From: Paragorgia papillata | Taxonomy: Eukaryota > Cnidaria > Anthozoa > Scleralcyonacea > Coralliidae | NCBI GenBank assembly: GCA_035771165.1 | Contig: JAWNZC010000234.1 | Span: forward strand, 3,013,001-3,077,000 | Direction: 5' to 3' | Length of the DNA stretch: 64,000 bases | Shown: positions 45,122 through 55,606 of the stretch, one piece after another | Position numbering within the stretch: the stretch's first letter is position 1 | Layout of the letters: every line of letters begins with the position of its first letter | Translations under genes and position numbers: made by a program | Notes under the pieces: model-generated | What the model saw: only the letters and a program-made list of their open reading frames with translations | What the model was told of the DNA's origin: nothing | Database searches by the model: none

Positions 45122-45887
45122 GTTCGCAATCGAATTGACGCTTTGAAGCGCGGAAAAAATACTGGTACCTAGTTACCCGGAAGTAAATTGACTGTATACC
45201 CCATGTCGCGACTCTTAATTGGTCTACGCCTAGCAACGAAACAACAGACCCAAAACAAGCTACTTTATGTGCCCAATATTCTTTCTGCCAGCGGTCCTAC
45301 AATCAAAAATGGCGGGAAATGCGAAGGACGACTGATTGCTTTGTGTTTCTTCCTTCTTTTTCTTACGATTGCGCTTTCATTTAATATTTTTCGAGACAAG
45401 AACACGACAGATGATACAAATTTCTATTTTACGTTTATCCTATTTATCCATTTTCGATGAAACTTAGCAAGATAATAGCCTTAACCATAACGGACATTTC
45501 TGTGTTCGTTCCATATGTTGCAATCACTCGTTGATGAAATCGAGATTTTTTGGTTTGTTTAAAAATATGGAACCCAACAAATCTTGAACGAAAACACACC
45601 ACAAGTGGAACGAACACAGAAAGGACCGTCTGCATGATTAATTACATGATCAAAATTAAAAATATAAAAATATAACACTAACAAAGATTAAAATGTGATT
45701 TTCTGAGTTTTGATGCCCCACGGGGGGCACCCGTTAATTAAATTAGCACATCGGTTCAAACTCAAAACCCATAAAAAATTATTCCTTTGATGACATATTA
45801 CATATGCTCCAAATGTGAATCCTAGTACTTGTTTACGTAATTTTTTATTAATTTTTAAAAAAAAAGAAATTAGCCTGGGCGGATACC

Positions 45888-45891
45888 TTAA
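45888..45891. other. TTAA target duplication, right copy
   Basis: TTAA after the right end of the 6.1-kb element. Confidence 0.8.
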
Positions 45892-45959
45892 ACGAAGAGG
45901 AGTTGTAGAAAACGTATATTCTGAAATTAGGCATTTGTAGTTCGTCTGGATGTGCGTCT

Positions 45960-46310
45960 TCAGTATAATAACAGGCACAAGAGTCAAGACGCATTATGCG
46001 TCTAGACGAACTATGTTATTGTGCGTCTTAAGAAGTTAATAAGCGACGCGCAATCGATGATAGTTTGCCCTTGGCGGCGTTGGCGCATTATGCGTCGTGT
46101 GCCCGTCTTTACTGAAGACGTAAACAAAAATTGCTTATTCGTCCGATTATTTGTCTCGTCTTTACACTAGACGAATAGACGAATAATATATAAAAGACGC
46201 AAATCACGCAATGACGCATTATGCGTTCAGACGAATAATGCGTCTCTAGAAATAAACGGCCATAATAATAAATCACTTTGAGTCGTCGAGGAAAGACGAA
46301 ACGGCTCAAT
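45960..46310. repeat. Cluster of GACGCATTATGCGTC palindromes
   Basis: The 15-bp palindrome GACGCATTATGCGTC and near copies (ggcgcattatgcgtc, gacgcattatgcgttc, gaataatgcgtc) occur at least four times in 350 bp, mixed with AGACGAATAGACGAATAA units. No ORF. It lies in the 5' region of the hAT element, outside the TTAA-flanked insert. Confidence 0.7.
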
Positions 46311-46839
46311 TAAGGAAATAGACGGCTTTAACATCAGTTCAAACTTTAACACTTACCAAGCTTCAGTAGGTTCCTTTCATTTCCTTTAGTTTAGTGAGCC
46401 AGAGACTATCAGAGAGAGTGTTTCAGGTTTGATAAATGTCGTCGAAACAGTCGAATTAGTGTCAAACAGCGCGGTTGTTGCTATACGTGTTATTTGTAAT
46501 ATGATATGAGTTGTGTCAAGTGACACAAATACACAATGAGTCATTATCAACAATAATATCATATGACAGGCTGAATGCTGACAGCTACAGGTTGCACTGT
46601 AAAATATATAGTATATATTGAAATACTTGAAAATCTAAAACGAGTAATCAAGTATAATAACCTAAAGTACGTACCTGAAATGTTACTTCAAAAGTACCTC
46701 GATAGCGTTCATAATTAACTTCTGCCGTCTAACCGTCTTCCACGAAATTCAGCAATCTATTCTTTCAGCATTTATTATTACAGTTAGCATAAGGCAATTT
46801 AACTGCAATTTTTAATTTTTCCGGCCGTTGCACTTTTCT

Positions 46840-47340
46840 TGGACGCATCTGTATTTGTGGCAACAGCGCCTCGCTTATTGTGGCTCTTTTTGACTTTCGG
46901 GTTCTCGCTTTTTCATTTTTGGGGCCTTGCTTTTTTATTTATGGTTCCGGCCTGCTTTTTTTATTTTTGGGGCCTCCCTAGCTTTTTTATTTATGGTATC
47001 TTGCTTTTTTTATTTTTGGGGCCTCGCTATAGCTTTTTTATTTATGGGTTCTTGCTTTTTTTAGTTTTTGGGCCTCGCTAGTTTATTTATGGGTTCTTGC
47101 TTTTTTTAGTTTTGGGGCCTAGCTCGCTTTTTTATTTATGGGTTCTTGCTTTTTTATTTTTGGGGCCTCGTTTTTTTTTTGTTTTTAGGGCCTGTTTTTT
47201 GAGTTTTGGGGCCCCGGCGCCTCGCTTTTTCATTTGCGGTACCTCTTTTTTTAATTTTGGAGCACCGTTTTTTTTACTTTTGTACGTGGCCTTGCGGTTT
47301 TTGGGGCCCCACACTTTTTGGGCCCCGCGCTAAAAAATCG
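46840..47340. repeat. Degenerate 30-bp repeats ending in GGGCC blocks
   Basis: Units of about 30 bp: ttttttatttttggggcctc followed by gcttttttatttatgggttc with variation; at the end they become gggccccgcgc. This is the subterminal region of the hAT element, like 700-812. Open frames of aromatic residues through it are artefacts. Confidence 0.8.
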
Positions 47341-47421
47341 AAACTGAGCAAAGCGGGGGGCCCCTAAAAGCGCGGGGCCCGTGGGATAAGCCACTTCAGC
47401 CATATGGTTAATCTGGCACTG

Positions 47422-47429
47422 GTTTCTAT
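47422..47429. other. hAT target-site duplication, right copy
   Basis: GTTTCTAT, equal to 23,116-23,123. Confidence 0.9.
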
Positions 47430-50060
47430 GCGCTGTTTTTTATAGACCACCAAATACTGGAGCGGAATACATGAAATAATTCAAGCTCTTTCTTAATAAG
47501 GTATCTTCGTCGCATTTTAGCAAAATTGTTGTTCTTGGGGACTTTAATCTACCGGACATCGACTGGACGACTGGGGTCCCGAATAATAACGAACGTCTGT
47601 ATTTGAATTTTGCTAAAATTATACGTGATAACTTCTTATGGCAGCTGATTGACGTCCCGACTAGAGATAATAATATTTTGGACCTATTATTAACGAACAT
47701 TCCTCACAAGATCCGCAATATCGACGTATTTCAGGATATTATTAAGACAGACCATAAGTTAATCGAATTTTGTCTCGATTTCAATATGGGAAAGAAGCCT
47801 AAAATAAACAGACAAGTCTATAATTTAAAAAAAGACGATTTGCATAGTCTCAAAACAACCCTAACTCTTTCCTGTTCGAATTGGTCTTTAGTATTTTAAC
47901 GCCAGACGATTTTATTCACCTCTGGAGAAGCCTTCGGACAGGAATGAGTTATAAATTATCTCTCTAACTCTTTCCTGTCCAAATTGGTCTTTAGTATTTT
48001 ATTCTGGCTAACGCCAGACGATTTTATTCACCTCTGGAGAAGCCCTCGGACAGGAATGAGTTAACTCATACACCTTGGGACGTTGTCTTTGACGAGAGTA
48101 GCATTGATAATAGTTTGCAAAATTGGATGGATTTGTTTCTAACTATTGTGGATCAGTATATTCCCAAGGTGAATGTTAAAAACAATTCATGTCCCTGTAT
48201 TGACAAAGACGTAATTCATGCATTACGTACTAAAGATAAGTTACGCAAGACTGCCATAAAAACTGGTCAACAACAGGACATTGATAACTTCAATGCCTCA
48301 AGAAAAAATATTAAACTCCTACTTCACACCAAATATTATGACTATATTTAAATAACATTAAGTCGTCCTTGCATTCTAATCGTAAAAAGTTCTGGTCCTT
48401 TGTTAAAGTCAAAAGCAAAAGCACTGTTAATCCGACATTTATAAAGTCAGGTGCGGCTTTCGCTTCCAGTGCTACCGAAAAAGCGAATTTGTTTAACACC
48501 TACTTTCAGTCTATGTTTACTCCTGGCGGCTCGGCAACTGATTTTGATCCGGATACGCATGGTTTTAATGCCACATTTTCTGACCCCAGCATGGTAACAT
48601 GTTGATCGCATACCCGGACAACTTCTAAAGTTAACTGCTGTTGAGATTGCACCTTCTTTGACGCGTTTGTTTAACCTCTCCTTGAAACTTGGAAAAATGC
48701 CGCGGCTGTGGAAGCAGGCAGATATCAATCCTATTCACATAAAAGGTAATTCCCATCTTGTTGAAAATTACAGGCCAATATCGCTTCTCTGCATTGTTTT
48801 GAAAGTCATGGAGAAATGCATCTACGCGTATTGTTACAATTTCATTTCCGCGAGATTTTATGGTTTGCAAAATGACTTTCAACGAGGAAAAAAACTGCAC
48901 AACACAACTTCTACACGTGTACCATAATATTATAGCATCACTGGATAAAAAAATGGAAATTCACGCAGTTCATCTTGATTTTTCCAAGGCCTTTGATAAA
49001 GTATCCCATAAATTCCTTATATACAAATTGAAACGTCATGCTTTTAGTGGCTTATTATTAAGATGGTTCAATAATTATCTGACCGATTGGACACAGAGAG
49101 TCGTAATAGACGGTTGTTATTCTGATTGGCTTTCTGTGACTTCAGGAGTTCCTCAAGGATTCATACTGGGCCCCTTTTTTTTCATTATCTTTATTAATGA
49201 TTTACCAGATGTGGTAACTTCTTCTGAAATTGCGCTTTATGCAGATGATTCCAAAATATACAAAGTGGGAAAATCTCAGGGCGATAGTTTCGGTCTACAG
49301 GCTGATTTACAACGTGCTTCCCTATGGGCCGATAATTGGAAGATGGTTTTCAACATTGATAAATGTAAGACTATGTCCATTTCACGTAAGAAGTCGACAG
49401 CGGATGTTACTTATTCTATGGATGGGACAGTTCTTGAAAATGTTAGAACGATTAAAGACGACTTAAATTGGTGTGAGCACATTTCTAACATTACTTCTAA
49501 GGCAAACAAAGTTCTCGGTTTGATCAAACGATTATGTAAAGACTTAAAAGATATTAACACAAGGAGAACCTTGAATTGTTCATTGGTCCTACCGCAGCTT
49601 GGGTATAGTTCGCAGTTATGGTCACCAACCCAAATCAATCAAGAACTTCTTCTCGAAAACGTCGGGCAACTAACTTTATCTTAAATTATCCTAAAGACAT
49701 GACTTATAAACAGAGGTTATCTAAACTCAATTTACTTCCGCTCGAGTACCGCAGAGATATCTGCGATTTGGTTTTTTTTCATAAATGTTTACTTGGACAA
49801 CATAATTTAAATTTAGATAATTTTGTTCAAAGAAGACATGAGCCTAGATACCCAATTAGGTCGCATGACCGAAATAACTTTATTGAATTATAATGTAGGA
49901 GTAATTTTTTTTATCACTCATACTTTCCAAGGGTTGAAAGGGCATGGAATTCCCTTCCTAGGGAAATCAAAGTGATAGACACTAATCTAACTTTTAAAAG
50001 GGCAATTAGAGCTAATTTTCTAAGAAAGTTTAATAGTTACGAATTACCGACTTGTACATA
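47430..50060 (+). pseudogene. LINE ORF2: endonuclease end, reverse transcriptase, C-terminus
   Basis: Continues from 23,123. The endonuclease end reads KIVVLGDFNLPDIDW (the GDFN motif) and DLLLTNIPHKI (47,515-47,720). A duplicated non-LINE segment sits at 47,880-48,065. The RT follows: RPISLLCIVLKVMEKC (48,770), DFSKAFDKVSH (48,977), SGVPQGFILGP (49,143), and YADDSK with the catalytic YADD at about 49,239; then the C-terminal region to about 50,060. Frame breaks near 47,900, 48,350, 48,600, 48,900 and 49,660. Domains and order are those of CR1/L2-like elements. Confidence 0.8.
47880..48065. repeat. Tandem pair of an inverted-repeat unit inside the LINE
   Basis: cctgttcgaattggtcttta ... ggacaggaatgagtt occurs twice, second copy starting about 47,977. 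Each unit is a hairpin (cctgtc / gacagg ends; tctggcgttagacg-like centre acgccagacgattttattc). It interrupts the LINE ORF and came after the LINE. The acgccagacgattttatt sequence looks like a dispersed repeat. Confidence 0.7.
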
Positions 50061-50338
50061 GATATACACTGTGTGCGCGCTGTAGCGTCTCCGGGCGTTT
50101 TCGTACTGTTTTAAGTAAATTAGATGATTGTTTTCGATTCCCTTCAGGGCGGTAAGTAGTGCGGGGGCGCTCGGGGGCGTTGCCGTGTGCACATGGTCAT
50201 AGTTTGTATGTTTTATCCTAATATTGTATATACTGTAGTTGTATTCTTTTGGTAGTCCATTTCAATTGGGGATTTGCCCTGTTGGACCACCTTTCATCAG
50301 ATTAGGCTTGTATTTGTATATTTGATGATTAAGCTATT

Positions 50339-50369
50339 AAACTAAACTAACTAACTAACTAACTAACTA
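50339..50369. repeat. (AACT)n microsatellite, LINE tail
   Basis: aaactaactaactaactaac, likely the 3' end of the LINE copy. Confidence 0.8.
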
Positions 50370-50520
50370 AACATTGCAAGCGAAGGCCCTTCGTCAAAAA
50401 AAATATACCCATGTTTCTCTATGATGAAGGGCCTTCACTCGAAACGTTAGACTCCTACGTTCTCTGTATTGGCAGTATATCAAACCTTACTATATTTCGA
50501 TTGTACATTAGTGTTCTCCC
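50370..50520. repeat. Hairpin repeat with GAAGGGCCTTC motif
   Basis: gcgaaggcccttcgtc and gatgaagggccttcactcg flank a 40-bp loop, followed by aaacgttagactcctacg and a copy of the repeat also at 22,383-22,435. The layout (GGCCTTC pair plus CGAAACGTT) recalls terminal regions of Penelope-like elements; weak inference. Confidence 0.5.
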
Positions 50521-51035
50521 TTTGTCCAGTAAAATTGTCTGGCATTAAACAGAGTAAAATGATCTGGAGTTAGAGTGAAATTTCCTGAAATAAAAGTGTT
50601 TTTTGGCTGGCTCAGGTAGGAATAGGTAAAATTATTTTAGGAATGAGTGTATTTATTGATTAAGTTAATGGAGTTATGCTAGTACTCCAAGCCAAAGAGT
50701 TAACATGCATGCTCACTACTTTCTCATTTCTACCTCAGGACCAATAAAAAATGACCCTGTATTTTACTTTGTAAATGCTGCAGACTTTTGACAATGTTCA
50801 ATGCCAGATGACTTCACTCGCCGAAGGAGACCATTCAGCCAGTCTAGGCAGCTATATATTTCTACTATTACAATTTTGTTAAAAACAAGACACAAGCCTA
50901 TATCTCCAGCTTGCCATGACACAAGTATGGTCTGACCGACAAGGTGGCATTTCAACACACAGAGATCATGAGCTAGAGTTACAAATGCTCAATGGACATA
51001 AAATTAGTAGAGCTATAAAAAATGAGTCCACCCAC
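50521..51035. other. HECT gene intron, no other gene seen
   Basis: An open stretch at 50,764-50,958 (minus) has no recognisable domain and no convincing splice sites. Confidence 0.4.
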
Positions 51036-51701
51036 CTGGCAATCTTATCTCTACTAGATAGGTTTGCATTTAGAAGATTTCCACGAAAACAAATTCCTTG
51101 GAGGATATCCAGTGATGTGTCAGTGCCTGTGTCAAGTGTCTGAACTTCTTTGTCTGTCTCACATGTTTGTAACTGTAGGAGAAAAATGACTTTCATACAA
51201 ATCAGAAGTCAAAAACATGTTTCAAAACTTTAGTTCTCCAAATTCCAAATTTTAATAATAGTTTAAAATTATTATACTGTACGACCTAAAAATCCTTTTG
51301 CAGCTACTGTATTAACATAAACCATTAAATATTATTATTATAGTTTACAACTTTTATCCAACCTCTAACATCTTTATAAGTTCTGTCCTGCCAGTCTTTT
51401 AATTTAAACCAACTGATGTTTATGATTGTCAGTTGATTCACCATTGCCAAATAAAGCATGTAATTAAATTAGGCAATACATTTGTTTAAATGTTACCTGT
51501 TTTACAAAATTTTCGTCAATAGTGACTATATTAATGATGCCTTGGTCCCCAGATACAAGATATTCATAAACCTAGGAAGCAAGAAACTTGGGTGCAGGTC
51601 CACCTTGTAACAGTGATGCTGCCATCAGGTTTCCAGCATAAAAAAATTCATTTTCTGCGCTGGCAGAAGGACTTATTACAGGTAGTCCATCAGGAAATAG
51701 T
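51036..51701 (-). CDS. HECT-type E3 ubiquitin ligase (G2E3-like), two upstream exons
   Basis: Exon 51,701-51,497 (acceptor cattgcag, donor GTAACA) reads FFYAGNLMAASLLQGGPAPK and VYEYLVSGDQGIINIVTI; exon 51,172-51,036 (acceptor ctacag, donor GTGGGT) reads DTSLDILQGICFRGNLL and SSRDKIA. The AG at its end joins the G at 22,243 to give an arginine codon, so the two halves of the gene match in phase over 28.8 kb. These residues belong to the N-lobe of HECT domains, in G2E3-like order. An in-frame TAG lies at 51,574-51,572, where the family usually has a charged residue. Exons further upstream (N-terminus) were not identified; none is evident between 51,750 and 53,080. Confidence 0.7.
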
Positions 51702-51739
51702 CTGCAATGAATTTGCCTCATAACGTCTGATACATACAT

Positions 51740-52365
51740 AAAATAAATTAATTATAAAAAAAAATTTAATTTGTTTTTTTTATTATTAAAAATATGGCCA
51801 GATGATCTATTATTTTACTGTACAAAAAAATAATAAGAGATATAATAACACCAAGTTACAGATGACACTTGTACAGCATACTTTGTGGTTGACTAGGGTG
51901 GGGGTAGGGGGTAGTGGTCGACATTTAGAGGCTATTCTATTCTTACAGTATAACATAGATCCCATTTGTATTTTGCACCTTCTTAACTATCCTTTTTCGT
52001 GCCTAGCTTTTTAATAAAGAATACCCCAGCAAAAAGACATTTAATTTCACCAAAAAGTGTTAGCATAATGTATTTAATAAATTAAAGTATAATTATAGTT
52101 ATAAGATGTACATGTTACGCATATTTTAAGTTTATTTTCCTGTATTCTTCATGATTTAAATGAGGTTATGCAATAACTAAGGTTATCAAATTCATTAATA
52201 ATTCATGAAGAAAATTCAAAAGAAATGAATGTTTAATCAGCATCTTTAAGTACGGATAAAACATTGATTAATAAAACATCAAGGTTTTATCAAAGTTAAT
52301 AGGCACTAGTGCCTCAAATTGAGGTTTTTCTGACTGTAAATGATCTTATCTAACCTTTCCTATGA
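51740..52365. other. AT-rich, no gene seen
   Basis: Long A/T runs; open frames are short and featureless. Confidence 0.4.
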
Positions 52366-52368
52366 CGT

Positions 52369-52435
52369 CCGATCTTTATGGGCATCTACAATGGCTCACC
52401 TTCGGCTCGCCATTGTAAATGCCCATAAAGATCGG
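52369..52435. mobile_element. Fold-back element, CTTCGGCTCG loop
   Basis: ccgatctttatgggcatcta plus caatgg pairs with ccattgtaaatgcccataaagatcgg; the loop is ctcaccttcggctcg. Confidence 0.75.
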
Positions 52436-52679
52436 CCGCTCATATTTTAACTATCACTTAACAATAAGTGAACTGCGTGTGCTCAGTGTCATCAGATAAT
52501 CAGTGGACAAGCACCATGTGTTAAGGTCAATCATTAGTGCAAGACCCTAGCCAGTGCAGCACACAGTTTTGTCAGGAGAGTAGCAAAGTTGTGGGAATTG
52601 AACATTTCACCATGGCACAACCCCACCCATTTTACAAAGAAGCAAGATACAATATATTTCCTGCAAGTTCACTTGGTTT

Positions 52680-52815
52680 GATACTGTAGGTGCAGGTCTA
52701 CGACAGGGTTTGGTGGTTGGATCAAGATCAGTTTGTATTATCTTAACCTGAATCCAAGTAACAACATTATTGGTGTGAGTCGTGAGAACCCTGTTATAAG
52801 ACCTGCACCTAACCT
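52680..52815. repeat. Inverted repeat, GGTGCAGGTCT ends
   Basis: ggtgcaggtctacgacaggg pairs with aaccctgttataagacctgcacc. Loosely related to 2,880-3,000. Confidence 0.55.
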
Positions 52816-53088
52816 TCCACAATAAGAAGTAGAGTGATAATGATAATGATAGTGCACTGCATGTAAGGCATCATTCTTAAAATACCTGGATACTAGTCTT
52901 TTCACTTTAGCGGCTATTACCCGGCCTATGCAACAAATAAAATCAATAATTGATAGAAATCAATATCAATAAAAAACAATCGATATCAATTAATTGATTG
53001 ATATTGATAATTGACGAACAATCGATGAAGGTTTTTTTTAGTGACTATTGATTGGTCATTGATTGGCAATACTAATTGATATCAATTA

Positions 53089-53245
53089 TGTAATGTTGTC
53101 ACATGACAGGTGGACACATGACACGGAGAAGAACACACACACATGGTGTGGATGCATAGACTGAAAGAGTATGTGTTAACGTGGTTTTGTGTAAGTGTTT
53201 AAGTTTGATATTCTAATAATAAAGGTATACAACGACTACATTATA
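53089..53245 (+). repeat. 5' LTR of Ty3/Gypsy element, 157 bp
   Basis: TGTAATGTTGTCACATGACA ... ACTACATTATA, the same as 57,962-58,118 as far as I can read. It includes an aataaa signal at about 53,217. The flank AATTA (53,084-53,088) repeats at 58,119-58,123. A likely primer-binding site, TTGGCGACGAG, begins at 53,247, two bases after the LTR. Confidence 0.85.
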
Positions 53246-53258
53246 ATTGGCGACGAGA

Positions 53259-54230
53259 ATGAGTACAGACACACCTGAAGCAAGTGGAGAGAATCCAAGT
53301 ATGATAAGAGCCTTGGATCTCAAGCCGCCACCACCATTCGATGCCGATGGGGACAGTTCGTCGCTAAGTCAGCGATGGAAAGAATGGAGAGAACGTTTTA
53401 CGATGTATACTCTTGCCTCTAATATCACGAACGATGCTCAAAAACGTGCAGTTTTACTATACGTCGCCGGACCAGCGGTTTATAAGATATTCAAGACCCT
53501 GCCGGAGACAGGAACAAGTTACGACACAGCGATCGAGAAATTGGATCAATACTTTCAACCGCAAAAGAATTTGATCTACGAACGCTACGTTTTCAAGCAA
53601 TGTCAACCACAACCAAGGGAATCGGTCGATTCTCGATAGTTTCATCACCCGTCTGCGCGAGTTAGCCGAAACATGTGAATTTCAAAACACAGACAATGAA
53701 ATACGAGATCACTTTGTTATGACATGTTCGTCGCACAGTTTTCGAACAAAACTTCTTCGGGAGAAAGATTTGACGCTTTCCAAGCTGATCACGATGGCTA
53801 GAGCCAAAGAAATGGCAGAAAAACAAGCATCGAAAATTTCGGATCGCGAAGGTGAACATCGTAGGATAAATCAAGTTCAAGACGACAAATCTACTCAGCG
53901 CCAATCAAGTGAGGTGTCAAAACACGAATGTCGAAATTGCGGGGGTGTTTTATAAACAAGGACACAATGAAATCTGTCCGGCGAAAGGAAAGACTTGCAG
54001 ATCGTGTGGGAAACAAAATCATTATGCAAAAGTATGTCGTAGCAGCAAACAAACCAAGCCAAGAAACCGTTTTACTAAGGTCAATCCACCAAAGAAAGAA
54101 AATGTCAAAGCAACGAAACAAGAATCGCCAAGTTCATCGTCGGAAGATGAATATACTTTCACTGTGACGTCAGGTCGAAAGAATGCTCATAGCAGCAAAG
54201 ACAAAGGAACTTCCACCAAAATAAACTCGA
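53259..54230 (+). pseudogene. Gypsy gag, frameshifted
   Basis: ATG 53,259. Capsid-like region (RWKEWRERFTMYTLASNITN; QKRAVLLYVAGPAVYKIF; DTAIEKLDQYFQPQKN). A 7-bp insertion, tctcgat, near 53,632 shifts frame; it continues as FITRLRELAETCEFQ in the next frame, then again near 53,940. The nucleocapsid has a CRSCGKQNHYAKVC zinc knuckle and an earlier partial one (CRNCG). A Lys/Ser-rich region leads to the protease. Confidence 0.8.
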
Positions 54231-55606
54231 CGCTCACCCAAATACAAATCGCAAAAACTGCTATTGAAATCACCATTGACTCAGGAGCGTCAACAAATAT
54301 CCTTGATCGCAATGCCTTTCAAGCAATTAAAAAGAAAAACAAGAACATTTAACTATCATCAACTCAAACGAAGATCTACGCTTATAATGCTCTTCAACCC
54401 TTACCGATTGTCGGGAAATGTTGCTTACCTGTTGAATCGAAAGGCAAAAATACCGTTGGTACATTCTGCGTTGTTGAAGGAACGTCTGGATCACTCTTGG
54501 GTAACGAAACGGCAGCGGAATTGGGTATCCTGAGAATCGAAGTCAACAAAACCGAAAGTGAAGGAAACGCAAATTTAACTGCAAACACTCACAAGCTTTT
54601 AGAAAAATATCCTCAACTTTTCGATGGTATTGGTTGCTTGGAAGATTACGAACAGCAACTCCATATTGATCCCAATGTCACACCCGTGGCACAACGACCG
54701 CGAAGAATACCTTTTCACCTTCGAAAGCAAGTAGCTGAAAAACTGGTTGAATTGGAAGAGCTAGACATCATCGAACCAGCCGAGGGACCAACTACCTGGG
54801 CTTCACCAATAGTTGCAGCTCCAAAGCCCCACAACTCCAATGAAGTAAGAGTATGTGGTGACTATCGACGTCCCAATCAAGCCCTTCTTCGTGAAAGACA
54901 CCCAATACCAACCGTTGACGAGATGATGGAAGATATGGCTGGAGCGGTAATGTTTTCCAAGCTAGATCTCAAAGCTGGATATGATCAGATAGTCCTGGAT
55001 ATGATCGAAGTCAACAAAACCGAAAGTGAAGGAAACGCAAATTTAACTGCAAACACTCACAAGCTTTTAGAAAAATATCCTCAACTTTTCGATGGTATTG
55101 GTTGCTTGGAAGATTACGAACAGCAACTCCATATTGATCCCAATGTCACACCCGTGGCACAACGACCGCGAAGAATACCTTTTCACCTTCGAAAGCAAGT
55201 AGCTGAAAAACTGGTTGAATTGGAAGAGCTAGACATCATCGAACCAGCCGAGGGACCAACTACCTGGGCTTCACCAATAGTTGCAGCTCCAAAGCCCCAC
55301 AACTCCAATGAAGTAAGAGTATGTGGTGACTATCGACGTCCCAATCAAGCCCTTCTTCGTGAAAGACACCCAATACCAACCGTTGACGAGATGATGGAAG
55401 ATATGGCTGGAGCGGTAATGTTTTCCAAGCTAGATCTCAAAGCTGGATATGATCAGATAGTCTTGGAGGAAAAGTCGCGAAATCTAACCACATTTTGCAC
55501 CCATAAAGGACTTTTCCGTTACAAAAGGTTGCCATTTGGTCTTTCCAGTGCCTCCGAAGTCTTCCAAAACGCGATACAGCAAGCTCTCCAAGGATTAACC
55601 GTGTGA
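54231..55606 (+). pseudogene. Gypsy protease and RT N-terminal part with internal duplication
   Basis: Aspartic protease motif IEITIDSGASTNIL (54,264-54,305), a frame break near 54,350, then SLLGNETAAELGILRIE. The RT begins with AQRPRRIPFHLRKQV and WASPIVAAPKP, VRVCGDYRRPNQAL, and FSKLDLKAGYDQI. Positions 54,536-55,003 are repeated at 55,004-55,471, in frame, so these RT motifs occur twice. Then TTFCTHKGLFRYKRLPFGLS and a stop at 55,604. Confidence 0.85.
54536..55471. repeat. 468-bp exact tandem duplication in pol
   Basis: Two copies with a period of 468 bp (156 codons), one base different at the end (agtcctgg / agtcttgg). The reading frame is kept through the junction (...QIVLDMIEVNK...). 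Confidence 0.9.

Larger units (their letters stand above)
39754..45887. mobile_element. TTAA-flanked DDE transposon (Kolobok-like), 6.1 kb, two convergent genes
   Basis: Ends GGTATCCGCCCAGGCTAA and, on the other side, the complement TTAGCCTGGGCGGATACC, bounded by TTAA on both sides. Two gene units point inward: a four-exon gene on plus (40,036-41,169) and a decayed DDE transposase on minus (45,121 to about 41,885). TTAA targeting is shared by piggyBac and Kolobok; the transposase is not piggyBac-like, and its SDGVW-QTRGH / DADSSA motifs fit the group annotated as Mutator-like/Kolobok. So Kolobok-like is the best guess. It sits in the 5' leader of the hAT element. Confidence 0.7.
23124..47421 (-). 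mobile_element. ZMYM1-like hAT element, 24.3 kb with inserts
   Basis: Left terminus CAGGGCCGGATTAACGG; right terminus on the minus strand CAGTGCCAGATTAACC: imperfect terminal inverted repeats, each followed by GC-rich gcggggccc blocks. Flanked by the 8-bp duplication. Without the Polinton-like insert (13.3 kb) and the TTAA-flanked insert (6.1 kb) the element is about 4.8 kb, a normal hAT size. Its transposase gene is on the minus strand (39,477 to 23,461). Related terminal fragments lie at 36-812. Confidence 0.85.
22490..50369 (+). mobile_element. CR1/L2-like LINE, split by a 24.3-kb hAT element
   Basis: The left part (22,490-23,123) carries the N-terminus, a 2A-like motif and the start of the endonuclease; the right part (47,430-50,060) carries the rest of the endonuclease, the RT and the C-terminal region, ending in an AACT-type microsatellite (about 50,339-50,369). 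Left sequence stops inside the codons for ...LLVCKS, right sequence resumes with coding for FYRPPNTGAEY-like residues, so the two halves are one reading unit interrupted by the hAT insertion with its GTTTCTAT duplication. The element lies in the same direction as the window and opposite to the host HECT gene, in whose intron it sits. Confidence 0.8.

Noticed and set aside
46839..47333. Hydrophobic aromatic open frames that look like membrane proteins
   Set aside because: They translate the TTTTTATTTTTGGGGCC repeats of the hAT subterminal region.
50764..50958. Additional HECT exon on the minus strand
   Set aside because: The joined phases work without it, and it shows no acceptor-donor pair or HECT motif.
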